Below are positions 6,319 through 14,599 of a DNA stretch of 23,727 nucleotides, piece by piece. A model generated the notes under the pieces. The model worked only from the letters and a program-made list of their open reading frames with translations. It was not told where the DNA came from and did no database searches. How positions within the stretch are numbered: the stretch's first letter is position 1; each line of letters opens with the position of its first letter. The stretch comes from Terfezia claveryi (lineage: Eukaryota > Ascomycota > Pezizomycetes > Pezizales > Pezizaceae): assembly GCA_015179025.1 (NCBI GenBank), contig WHUX01000479.1:1-23727 (forward strand), in the 5' to 3' direction. The position numbers were made by a program, and so were the translations under genes.

Positions 6319-9120
6319 ATGTATGAGGTCATAGGAATGGTTAGCGGGAAGCTAATCAAAATGTCGTGGGAGAAATGGGTGTGGATGACGATAGTATGGA
6401 TGCTAATGGAAATGTACAAAGACCTGAAGAGGATCTGGAACTTGGAAAGAAGAGAGGAATCAAGAAGGAAGAACGAAGAACAAGAAAAAGGATCAAAGCG
6501 ATCCTCGAAGACGACAGAAAGAAGCGAATTTTCAGAATTAAACGACATAGTATCTAAGCTTAAGAGGCAAGTAAGAAATAGAAGGAGAGCAGAACGACTG
6601 ACAAGGAGAATTCCTATACAAGTGTACAGTTCTCAATCCATAACCTATCCTTGCAGCGAAAAGCTAGAAAAGGTTTTGACCAAAATTGACTCATTCCTGG
6701 ACAAAATGTCTCCTGAAGAAGAGGGAACCTATCATCAAGAGCCTGGAGAAAGCTCAAAAGCGGCAGGGAAGCGAAAGGCGAGAGAAGGGAGAAATAGTCC
6801 TGCGGTGCCTCGTGAAGTTCAAATTGCAACCTTGGGCCCAGTGGCTTTTTATCCTTTACCTGGTCAACAGGGAGCACCTTATTTCGACGGAACAGATGCC
6901 TCTGATTTCCTTGCCAAATGGGATAATCTAACAGTTGAGTGGACAGAGGAGCAGAAGATAAAGAGAATTGTCCAATACTGTGAGAAATCAATTGGAAAAT
7001 ATCTCAAGACAATTAGGTCGTACAAGGAGAACGATTGGGATGAATTCAAGAAGCAACTGTTGAAGGATTTCAGGGCCAGCGACTCAGAGTTGAAAAGGAT
7101 CACGGTAAAGGACTTGCGAAGGATAGTATCGGAAATGAGAAAGAAGGAAAATCCAAGTCCTGGCGACTACCGTTCGTTCATCATCGAATACAGTGAACGA
7201 TCAGAAATGTTATTGGAGAAAAGAAGGTTGGATGAGTGGACTAGGATTACATTATTCTTGCGGGCCTTCAAAATTCGTGCAGGAGATAAGATTTGCAAGA
7301 AGTGTGAGATCGATCTAGAGAATCCTGACACACTCATAGATAAGTGGGAGGACGTCAAGCAGACCGCGTTGGAATGGTCAGAGGATGAAGGGTCGCAGAT
7401 GACAAGGTTCTTTAGGGAAGAAGAAGATGAGACAGAATATGAAGAAGCGGTACCTCAAGTCAAGATACTTAAGAACGAAAGTAAGCACAAGGAGACGAAG
7501 AAGGAAACCTCAAAGAAGCAGGAAAAGGTGGACCCAATGGATGAAATAGTAAACCAGCTTAAGGACTTGAAATTACAGCACCTAGAAGCACAGCGAGCAG
7601 CGAGGGAGGAAGCTATTAAAAGAGATCTTGAACTGGCGGAGTTGAAGAAGCTGGCAACGGCGGCTCCCAAGCAGCAACAGCTATATAATCCCAACCAATT
7701 TGGAAGACGGGATTATCCTTCTAATGCCACGAACCAGGGTGCGAATCAAGGCGGAGCGAGGTTCCAAGGGTGTTTTTGGTGTGGGGGAGCGCACAGAAGG
7801 GATGACTGCAAGGGATTTAAGAAAGCGTTGGAAGGTGGGGATATACATTTCCGAGGGACGTCCTTGTTTCTAGGTCCACAAGATACCGAAGGAACAATTA
7901 GGGTGCCGTATCCAACAACAAATGAGGAAGGAAAGATTACTGAGTGGCAAGAAGAGTGGGTGCGAAAGGCGTTGAAGACAAAAGAATCGAAAATCGATAC
8001 CATTAAGTCTTCGTCAAGCGCAGTCACTCTAGAAGAGCCTTTGCCAGACGCGAATACGGTACGTGGAGAAAAGGAGGGATATGTTTGTGGACGAATGCAT
8101 GGGAAACCGATGATGCTTAGACCGGCCATGACTCAGTGCAATGCTCGAGGGGTTGAAGAGGGTATTTCAAAAGAAACTAAGGAAAAGATGAAGTTCTGGC
8201 AACCTCATGAAATTAAGCCGCCCCAAAAGCAAGATGCTCCACAACAAAGGAAACCAAAAGTGCAAGACCCTTCTCTTGAAGACGAACTGATGCAGGACAT
8301 TGAGGACCTTGAGGAGGAGGAAGCCAAGCCAACGAAGGAAAAGGAAAAGGGAAAGGGGAAGGGGATGAAGAAGGCGAGTGAGAAGAAAGCAGAGGAGGAG
8401 GATGAAGTTAGGAATCTCCCTGTTTGGATGAAAATGCGGGAGAACCTTGATCTCGACCAAATTGCACACAAATTAATGAGTGGAGTTGGACTTAACGTCG
8501 AAGAAATTTTGGCTGCAGCGGGGCCAGAATTAGTCCAACGGTGTACAGGGATTAAGAGAGTGCCCAAAATAAATGAGATCCAGCAACGCATAGAGCGAAA
8601 GGTCGACTCGGTCGTTTCACGCATATACAAACGTGAAGCGGATAGAGAACTCTATGCGGCGGCATGCCCAACTTGCATTGCTGTGATCAATGACAGAGAC
8701 GAGGATCCAATGGAAATGCTCATTGACGGAGGATCGGAGTTAAACCTAATGCAACAGGATGTTGTCCGAAAATACAACATTCCTATTGATGTTAAGGTAA
8801 AATGGTCTGTGGGAGGAGCCACCGGCCATCACACTTGGGTGCTCGGTGTTTGCCATCGGGTTAACATCGTTATTGGGGGAGTAGTTACTTGTGGTCGCTT
8901 TTTTGTGATGGAAGATCTCACCCGAGAAGTCATTCTTGGCAGACCTTGGGTAAGATCGGTCCGAATGCAGGAAGACAATCGGGAAGACGGTAATTGTTAT
9001 ATTACTGTCACGGGTATCAACGGGGATGAGGTTATGTTTTGCGCTGTTCCTTCTGATCATGGAAGAAACCGCGATGAAGCAAAATTCTTGTCGATAATGG
9101 GAAACGAGGATCGTCAATGA
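6319..9120 (+). CDS. Element B ORF1: Gag-protease polyprotein
   Basis: The ATG at 6319 gives 933 residues. The same frame is open back into the LTR but has no earlier ATG, so 6319 is preferred. The N-terminus is basic and charged. A capsid-like region lies at about residues 180-360 (YFDGTDASDFLAKW and following). A probable coiled coil at about 405-445 precedes a zinc knuckle CFWCGGAHRRDDC at 485-497 (nucleotides 7771-7809), which is C-x2-C-x3-H-x4-C, one residue shorter than the usual knuckle. A Lys/Glu-rich stretch follows near 645-700. An aspartic protease starts near 780, with LIDGGSELNL (Asp at nucleotide 8725) and VILGRPW at about 871-877. The protease has D-G-G where D-S/T-G is usual; element C has DSGA. 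The product would assemble particles, bind RNA and process the polyproteins. Pol follows in another frame. Confidence 0.92.
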   Translation: MYEVIGMVSGKLIKMSWEKWVWMTIVWMLMEMYKDLKRIWNLERREESRRKNEEQEKGSKRSSKTTERSEFSELNDIVSKLKRQVRNRRRAERLTRRIPIQVYSSQSITYPCSEKLEKVLTKIDSFLDKMSPEEEGTYHQEPGESSKAAGKRKAREGRNSPAVPREVQIATLGPVAFYPLPGQQGAPYFDGTDASDFLAKWDNLTVEWTEEQKIKRIVQYCEKSIGKYLKTIRSYKENDWDEFKKQLLKDFRASDSELKRITVKDLRRIVSEMRKKENPSPGDYRSFIIEYSERSEMLLEKRRLDEWTRITLFLRAFKIRAGDKICKKCEIDLENPDTLIDKWEDVKQTALEWSEDEGSQMTRFFREEEDETEYEEAVPQVKILKNESKHKETKKETSKKQEKVDPMDEIVNQLKDLKLQHLEAQRAAREEAIKRDLELAELKKLATAAPKQQQLYNPNQFGRRDYPSNATNQGANQGGARFQGCFWCGGAHRRDDCKGFKKALEGGDIHFRGTSLFLGPQDTEGTIRVPYPTTNEEGKITEWQEEWVRKALKTKESKIDTIKSSSSAVTLEEPLPDANTVRGEKEGYVCGRMHGKPMMLRPAMTQCNARGVEEGISKETKEKMKFWQPHEIKPPQKQDAPQQRKPKVQDPSLEDELMQDIEDLEEEEAKPTKEKEKGKGKGMKKASEKKAEEEDEVRNLPVWMKMRENLDLDQIAHKLMSGVGLNVEEILAAAGPELVQRCTGIKRVPKINEIQQRIERKVDSVVSRIYKREADRELYAAACPTCIAVINDRDEDPMEMLIDGGSELNLMQQDVVRKYNIPIDVKVKWSVGGATGHHTWVLGVCHRVNIVIGGVVTCGRFFVMEDLTREVILGRPWVRSVRMQEDNREDGNCYITVTGINGDEVMFCAVPSDHGRNRDEAKFLSIMGNEDRQ

Positions 9121-9289
9121 GTGCCCCGGCTATCATTGACTCCTCGGTAAGACCGGGAAAGACGGGTGAGTATTCAGGTAAGTATATGGGAACTGGTTTA
9201 TCCGGCGTTAAAGGTGATTTTCTGGCGTTCAGGAGAATAGAGGTATTGATATATACGTTAGAAGGAACGAGAAGGATGTTTTTAAGGAA
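9121..9289 (+). other. Gap between gag-protease and pol ORFs of element B
   Basis: ORF1 ends with TGA at 9118-9120. The pol frame, which is +1 relative to ORF1, is open only from 9218, and its first ATG is at 9290. A simple frameshift in an overlap is therefore impossible. The gap holds several GT donors (GTAAGA 9147, GTGAGT 9166, GTAAGT 9178) and a TTCAG acceptor ending at 9232. Removing 9178-9232 (55 nt) would put the ORF1 frame in register with pol, but the TGA at 9118 and a TAA at 9148 would remain. Confidence 0.6.
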
Positions 9290-12200
9290 ATGAAGGGAAA
9301 GGAATCTTCGCAAACTTATACCCTTTACAAGAGAAAGGCAGATAAGATTAGGCCAATGAATATACCTCATAAGGATGGTGCAAAGCCAATTGGTGATAAG
9401 GATTGGAGAGAAAAACATATTGAATGGGAAAGAATACTTTTTGAGAGTCGAACGGAAATCTGTCCGACTCTCAACTCTGAACTCGATCCCAATCTTTACA
9501 CTGACGGCTGGTTAATCCCAAAGTTTTCGAATATTCCACAAGGGTCTAGATTGACGACGGAAAGACTGAGTAGTCTGAAAATTGGGGAAGGAATCACACC
9601 GAGAGAAAGAGAGGTATTGATTGAAGTTCTGTTTAATCGAGAAGCTGCAATTGCATTCGATTTTACGCAGAAGGGGGTTTTCAGAGAAGAAATCGAACCT
9701 CCTCACCGAATACCAACCGTTCCGCATGAGCCTTGGCAAGTGCCAAGCTTCCACATACCGAAGGCGTTAATGTCGGAAGTCACGAAAATATGTGAAGACA
9801 GACTTCAGTGTGGAACCTTGGAACCTAGTTTCGGACCGTATAGAAACCCGTGGTTCCTTGTCAAGAAGAAGAACGGAAAATATCGGCTAATTAACGCTGC
9901 GACGCATCTTAATGCTGTTACGATCAAAGATGCTTCTTTACCACCCGCTGTTGACGAGTTTAGCGAAGATTTTTCAGGATACCCGCTGGTTTCTTTAATG
10001 GACTTGTTTTCTGGATATGATCAGTGTGCTTTGGCTGAAGAATCCCGTGATTTAACTGCTTTCATGACACCGTTTGGGTTGCTTAGGATGACCACGCTTC
10101 CACAGGGATATACAAATGGGGTGCAAGTTTTTGACAGAGTAATCAAAAAGGCTATTAGAGCTGAACTCGCAAGAAGGCTTGCAGCTCCCTTTATCGACGA
10201 CGTGGCATCTAAGGCAAGTTCTAGGAGTTGGTATTTGCGTATTGATGGTACTTTTGAGGAAGTGTTTCCTGGCGTTAGGCGATTTGTTTTAGAGGCTATT
10301 TATTCTATTGACCAGACTTTAGCGGATCTTGAAAGAGCAGGGGCAACCATCGCTGGAGAGAAGAGTGAATTTTTGAAAGACGGACTAAAGATTGTCTCCT
10401 TCATGTGCGGATCAGAAGGAAGGACTCCAGTAGAAGAGAAGATCAGAAAGATAGTGGATTGGCCCCCGTGTCGGAATGTAACAGAGATCAAGGCTTTTCT
10501 GGGAACTTGCGTTTATTACCGGATTTGGATAGAAAAATTCACATGGATAGCGGAACCTTTGTATAAGCTCACAAGAAGCAAGGAAGTGTTCAGCTGGGGG
10601 GAAGAGCAAGAAGAAGCAATGGCAGAGCTCAAATTAAGATTGACTAGTCCACCCGCATTACGACCAATAGATTACGAGCCCAATCGGGGCAGAATTATCC
10701 TATCGGTTGATTCGTCATTACTAGGATGGGGAGCGATACTGCAACAGGCCGAGCCGGACAACGAAAAAAGAAGACATCCGGCCAGATATGAGAACGGGGT
10801 CTGGAAAGGCGCAGAAAAAGGCTATGATTCAGGGAAACTGGAGTGCCGAGGCCTGCTAAAGGCACTAAAAAAGACACGAAATTACCTATATGGAGTACGA
10901 TTTCTAGTTGAGATTGATGCGAATACACTAGTGCATCAATTAAATCAACCGGCATCAGACTTACCTGGATCAGTAGTCAATAGATGGCTTGCGTGGATAC
11001 GATTATTTGATTTTGAAGTAAAGCATGTGTCTGGAAAGAAGCATGGAGGACCAGATGGATTGTCTAGGAGGGAAAGAGGAAAGGATTCGCCCGAGGAAAT
11101 AGCTCCTGACGAATTCGACTGTACTCTTGATGCCGACTTGGATACAATTAATGGAACACCTCTGAGATGTGGGATACCGACACAAGCAATGGTTGCAGAT
11201 GCGGAGTGGTATGAAGAGATCGTAGGATTTCTTACCACTATGCGAAGACCACAAGGAATATCGAATAAGGAGTATCGGAAATTAAGACACAGAGCGACGA
11301 AGTTCCTAATAAGGGATAACCATCTTTATCGTCGCATGAAGCGAAATCTTCCGCCAGCAAAAGTCATCTGGGAAGCAGGAGAACGACAGCGCATCCTACG
11401 AGAATTGCACGACGAAAGTGGACATAGAGGGCGGAATGGAACATACCAGAAAGTGAAGCTTAGATATTGGTGGAAGAGCCTCTACACTGACGTTAAAGAC
11501 TATGTTCGGACATGTGATCAGTGTCAACGAAGGAAACCTAACCAGTATGACGAAGAACTTCACCCGACAATATACAGTGCAATGTGGAGAAAAGTTGGAC
11601 TCGACATAATCCACATGCCAAGAGATGCAGGGTGCGGGTACATTGTTGCGATGAGGGATGACCTTACCGGATGGATCGAAGCGAAAGGAATCAGAAAGGC
11701 AAACGCAAAGACAGTAGCAGCCTTCGTTTTGGAGTGGATAGCTAGGTTCGGAGTACCGGCACAGATAGTGTGCGATAACGGCTCGGAAAACAAAGGAGAA
11801 GTGCAGGAGCTTTTGCAACAGTACAATATCGTGAATATAGCAATTGCTGCATACCATCCTCAGTCTAATGCGTTGGTGGAACGGGGACATCAACAGATTA
11901 TTGATGCGCTAGCTAAATTGGGCAAAAATTGGACAAAGAACCTACCGTTTGTTCTTTGGGCCGATCGTATCACTACTCGAGCATCAACCGGGTTCCCACC
12001 ATTTACGCTAGTATTCGGACAAGACTGTGTTTTACCCATTGAGCTAACTGCGATTTCATGGGCAATGGTAGACTGGAATCGGGTACATACAAGAGAACAG
12101 TTATTAGCAATTAGAACGAAGCAACTGGAAAGAAAGGAAGAAAACTTGAGAGCTGCTGCTGAGAGATTGGCCGAAAATCGTTTGCTGAATAAACAATTCT

Positions 12201-12502
12201 TTGACCAAAGAAGGCGGCAAAGAGTTGAAGATTTGGATATCGGTGATCTGGTCCTTCTCTATAATTCTGTATTAACAAAGCAATGGTCTAGGAAGTTAGA
12301 GAACCGTTGGCTTGGCCCTTACAGAATTAAAGATTTGCGCAGGGATAGGGGTACCTACCTTCTGGAAGAGTTAGACGGTACCCAAATGAAGCTACCGTAC
12401 CCGGGGGAAAGGCTGAAACGCTTCTACCCGCGAACAGGGGTCGACTGCGAAGAATACGGACTACCACAAGAGGAAGTAGAGGAAATAGAACTGGGTGAAT
12501 AG
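9290..12502 (+). CDS. Element B ORF2: Pol (reverse transcriptase, RNase H, integrase)
   Basis: 1070 residues from the first ATG in the open frame. The reverse transcriptase spans about 130-395: VKKKNGKYRLINAATHLN, LMDLFSGYDQ (Asp 238), TTLPQG and FIDD at 301-304 (nucleotide 10190), where most gypsy elements have YxDD. About 30 extra residues after FIDD include GVRRFV, as in a lineage known from fungi. RNase H spans about 468-592, with Asp 474, Glu 518, Asp 543 and Asp 589 (GPDGLSRR). Integrase follows: zinc-binding H707, H712, C742 and C745, then the core D772, D829, E864 with D-x34-E spacing, and a GPY/F module (WLGPY, 1007-1011). No chromodomain follows. All catalytic positions are intact, so activity is plausible. 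The protein would copy element RNA in particles and insert the cDNA in the nucleus. Confidence 0.96.
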   Translation: MKGKESSQTYTLYKRKADKIRPMNIPHKDGAKPIGDKDWREKHIEWERILFESRTEICPTLNSELDPNLYTDGWLIPKFSNIPQGSRLTTERLSSLKIGEGITPREREVLIEVLFNREAAIAFDFTQKGVFREEIEPPHRIPTVPHEPWQVPSFHIPKALMSEVTKICEDRLQCGTLEPSFGPYRNPWFLVKKKNGKYRLINAATHLNAVTIKDASLPPAVDEFSEDFSGYPLVSLMDLFSGYDQCALAEESRDLTAFMTPFGLLRMTTLPQGYTNGVQVFDRVIKKAIRAELARRLAAPFIDDVASKASSRSWYLRIDGTFEEVFPGVRRFVLEAIYSIDQTLADLERAGATIAGEKSEFLKDGLKIVSFMCGSEGRTPVEEKIRKIVDWPPCRNVTEIKAFLGTCVYYRIWIEKFTWIAEPLYKLTRSKEVFSWGEEQEEAMAELKLRLTSPPALRPIDYEPNRGRIILSVDSSLLGWGAILQQAEPDNEKRRHPARYENGVWKGAEKGYDSGKLECRGLLKALKKTRNYLYGVRFLVEIDANTLVHQLNQPASDLPGSVVNRWLAWIRLFDFEVKHVSGKKHGGPDGLSRRERGKDSPEEIAPDEFDCTLDADLDTINGTPLRCGIPTQAMVADAEWYEEIVGFLTTMRRPQGISNKEYRKLRHRATKFLIRDNHLYRRMKRNLPPAKVIWEAGERQRILRELHDESGHRGRNGTYQKVKLRYWWKSLYTDVKDYVRTCDQCQRRKPNQYDEELHPTIYSAMWRKVGLDIIHMPRDAGCGYIVAMRDDLTGWIEAKGIRKANAKTVAAFVLEWIARFGVPAQIVCDNGSENKGEVQELLQQYNIVNIAIAAYHPQSNALVERGHQQIIDALAKLGKNWTKNLPFVLWADRITTRASTGFPPFTLVFGQDCVLPIELTAISWAMVDWNRVHTREQLLAIRTKQLERKEENLRAAAERLAENRLLNKQFFDQRRRQRVEDLDIGDLVLLYNSVLTKQWSRKLENRWLGPYRIKDLRRDRGTYLLEELDGTQMKLPYPGERLKRFYPRTGVDCEEYGLPQEEVEEIELGE
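9443..9472 (+). repeat. 30-bp palindrome inside pol, arms GAGAGTCG / CGACTCTC
   Basis: GAGAGTCG (9443-9450) and CGACTCTC (9465-9472) are perfect 8-bp arms around 14 bases, several of which also pair. The same two arms and the same 30-base span form the four palindromes at 19810-20096 in the element C leader. It is translated in frame as part of ESRTEICPTLNS. Confidence 0.85.
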
Positions 12503-12632
12503 GTGTAGTTTAATATAGCGTGTTACAAATTTACATATGGCGTTATAGGGCAAGTCTAAGCATTGCAGTGTTTTTTTTAATGCGTTTTATCTTATTTAGT
12601 GTACCTTAATACATGGTTGAAGGATATAGGAG

Positions 12633-12641
12633 TATATAAAA
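12633..12641 (+). promoter_or_regulatory. TATA box (TATATAAAA) upstream of ORF3
   Basis: TATATAAAAGG lies 198 bases before the ORF3 ATG and about 130 bases after the pol stop. A CT-rich stretch follows 25-50 bases downstream, the usual place for initiation in fungi. This suggests a separate mRNA for ORF3, but the sequence alone does not show use. Confidence 0.55.
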
Positions 12642-12729
12642 GGTGGAAAACAAGAGCTAAGTCTTCCTTTTCTTTCCTCCTCAGGATAACCACCAAGATC
12701 ACGTCTAGAACCAGCGAACAACAGCCTTC

Positions 12730-12752
12730 TTCAGTTTTCAGGAAAAACTGAA
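12730..12752 (+). repeat. Hairpin in the ORF3 leader
   Basis: TTCAGTTTT (12730-12738) and AAAACTGAA (12744-12752) form a perfect 9-bp stem around the loop CAGGA. It would be in the 5' leader of an mRNA started at the TATA box. Confidence 0.75.
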
Positions 12753-12830
12753 AAAACTTCGCCCATATTCACCTGTATATCTCTAGTCTTCTTATCACTA
12801 CTTCTACTATTCCTTACCTATACCTCCATA

Positions 12831-14153
12831 ATGTCTTCTTCTGGACTGGAGCTCGCTCGACCATTCACTATTGCAGAAGGAGAATTGCAGACAAGATTCA
12901 AGGAAATAATGATCAGCGAGAGTATTGTCAACACCCAGTTTGAAGGAGCGGTCAAATCCATCGTCGGCGGACCAAATCAATGGAGATTTCTGAAGGGAAT
13001 AGCACGATTAACAAGAGAAACAGGAGAAAGAGTTGGAGCACTTGCAGCAGCTCAGACGACGTTGATCACACAAGCCACAGACGCCGAACTAGCAGCATGG
13101 GGAGTTTCTCGTGAAAGAGCTAAACAAGAGCTACAAATGGACGAGTTAGATAGATTGGGCTCTGTGTATACTGTTGCTCTTCGAAGACGCCGTGATTACA
13201 ATCTTCTGACGGAAAAATATTGGAGCCCAGAATGGACAATACTTATGGGCGAGCTCTATCCTCCTTGGCCATCTATCGAATTCGCCCGACTATGTTCCCT
13301 TGCAGCACAACTATTATCATTTGATCGTGGCATGGATTTAGTTGATGATATCATGCCATTAATCAGGACCGAAATCGCTGCTCGAAAAGAAACGCCAAGA
13401 ACCAAGAAGGATGACTGGGCAACAGCAGAAGACATTCGGTGGGTACTTCAGAATGCTAACCTACCACTGTTGCTCGAACCACATCAGAAGAAATACCATC
13501 CAGCCTATACTGCGATGTTGAGATCGTTGGCAGATCGAATGGGTCAGGACAACCTCTTAAATTCTTTGGAGAATGCGGAAGCCAGGGAAAGAGAGAACCA
13601 AAGTCAAGAGGCAGCAGAAGCGGCATTGTCTTCTGTGCCACGAATCCCCGCCGCATCGGTAGTAATACCACCCAATCCTGCAACTTCGACAAGGCAAAGT
13701 ACACGGATAAGAGGGCGACAGACAACTCGTGGACGTGGCCAGACTCGTAAGCGCCAAAGAGCACCCCCGCAAGAGCAACTCCCCGCCTACAAGCGAATGC
13801 GGATAGAGGAGGCAAATGAAGAGGACTGCGATTCTGAAGTGCTAAGGTTGTTGGACCATTCGACACAAGAAGACGTTGACGCCATGAACTCAGAAACTCT
13901 CAACGATCTACTCGTGGTAGGTAAGGTTCGAGATATGCTGACAGCACCGAACGCTCACGATGAGAACGAAGAGGAAGATGAGCCATGGGTCCCGCCTGCT
14001 CGTATAATACGCAGGCTACGAATGCTCATGAGCGGAATGAAGATGAAGGTAGTGCCGGTGATAAGAGAAATGTCCCCGATAATGAAAAAGGCACCCGAAA
14101 TCCTTCTTGATAGCGACGATGATGATGAGGAGGAAGAGGAGGACGATGAGTAG
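12831..14153 (+). CDS. Element B ORF3: unknown 440-aa protein with Arg-rich segment and acidic tail
   Basis: I do not recognise this protein. The start (TCCATAATGTC) is the first ATG after a CT-rich leader. Residues 1-260 look globular and helical, with WRFLKGIARLTRETGERVG near 51-69 and aromatic segments such as YWSPEWTILMGELYPPWP near 130-147. A Pro/Ser linker leads to an Arg-rich segment at about 288-311 (RIRGRQTTRGRGQTRKRQR), a likely nuclear-localisation or nucleic-acid-binding region. A second basic patch lies near 391-406 (RIIRRLRMLMSGMKMK). The C-terminus is an Asp/Glu run (427-440). There is no signal peptide, transmembrane helix or fusion-protein-like feature, so it is not an env despite its position. 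Codon use looks like that of ORF1 and ORF2, and the frame is intact in a young element, so it is probably functional. A nuclear accessory or regulatory role is inference. Confidence 0.85.
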   Translation: MSSSGLELARPFTIAEGELQTRFKEIMISESIVNTQFEGAVKSIVGGPNQWRFLKGIARLTRETGERVGALAAAQTTLITQATDAELAAWGVSRERAKQELQMDELDRLGSVYTVALRRRRDYNLLTEKYWSPEWTILMGELYPPWPSIEFARLCSLAAQLLSFDRGMDLVDDIMPLIRTEIAARKETPRTKKDDWATAEDIRWVLQNANLPLLLEPHQKKYHPAYTAMLRSLADRMGQDNLLNSLENAEARERENQSQEAAEAALSSVPRIPAASVVIPPNPATSTRQSTRIRGRQTTRGRGQTRKRQRAPPQEQLPAYKRMRIEEANEEDCDSEVLRLLDHSTQEDVDAMNSETLNDLLVVGKVRDMLTAPNAHDENEEEDEPWVPPARIIRRLRMLMSGMKMKVVPVIREMSPIMKKAPEILLDSDDDDEEEEEDDE

Positions 14154-14419
14154 GGTTTTTTTTTTGTTATTGTTTAATGTTTTTGGTTTTTTCTTTTTTT
14201 GGGGGTAAAATTATCTTTTTCTTTGGTTAGGAATATAGGGAATTTTTTTGGGGATATTAATGGTGTTTTTTTTATTTCATTTGGATGCATTTTTTTTAGG
14301 GATTGTATGAGTTTTTTTTATGAGTCATGGTATGTTCGGTTAAGTTGTTTTTCCTTAGTGTTTATTTATTTTTTTGGGATTGGATTTTTGTTGGGTTGAC
14401 GAGGACGTCAACTCTTGTT
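14154..14419 (+). other. T-rich non-coding tract after ORF3
   Basis: Runs of 7-10 T with G occur throughout 14154-14380. A 66-codon frame at 14199-14399 is only Phe/Leu/Gly low-complexity translation and is not called as a gene. The tract ends in a small hairpin and the polypurine tract. Confidence 0.7.
14395..14412 (+). repeat. Hairpin next to the polypurine tract
   Basis: GTTGACG (14395-14401) and CGTCAAC (14406-14412) form a perfect 7-bp stem with loop AGGA. It ends eight bases before the G run of the polypurine tract. Confidence 0.7.
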
Positions 14420-14431
14420 AGGGGGGTCGGA
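14420..14431 (+). other. Polypurine tract of element B (AGGGGGGTCGGA)
   Basis: A G-rich stretch directly before the right LTR is the expected primer site for plus-strand DNA synthesis. It contains TC, so it is not a pure purine run. Confidence 0.65.
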
Positions 14432-14599
14432 TGTGATGGAGAATAAGGAAGAGTAGGGAAAAGTTTGATTTTTTGAAGTTTTTTTTAGTTTTTTTTATTA
14501 TTATTTTATTTTTATTATTTACTTATGGGTTTTCGTTTATCAAGTGATTTAGTTAGTTAAATGAATGGCATTGTTTTTGGTGATTTGCTTGTTTACGCT

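Larger units (their letters stand above)
12503..12830 (+). other. Region between pol and the third ORF
   Basis: 328 bases without an ORF. It holds a TATA box (12633-12641), a pyrimidine-rich stretch with CCTCCTCAG at about 12676-12684 that could be a transcription start region or a splice acceptor, a 9-bp stem hairpin (12730-12752), then a CT-rich leader up to the ATG at 12831. Confidence 0.6.

Noticed and set aside
8167..8630. Long minus-strand frames opposite ORF1
   Set aside because: They are antisense shadows of the Lys/Glu-rich part of ORF1 and have low-complexity Ser/Phe/Leu content.
12300..12502. Chromodomain at the integrase C-terminus of B
   Set aside because: After the GPY/F module only a short acidic tail remains, with no chromodomain aromatic pattern.
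12831..14153. ORF3 as an envelope gene (retrovirus-like element)
   Set aside because: No signal peptide, transmembrane segment or extracellular-type cysteine pattern; instead it has a basic region and an acidic tail.
14199..14399. 66-codon frame after ORF3 with hydrophobic composition
   Set aside because: It lies in T-homopolymer sequence; the Phe/Leu richness is a composition effect.
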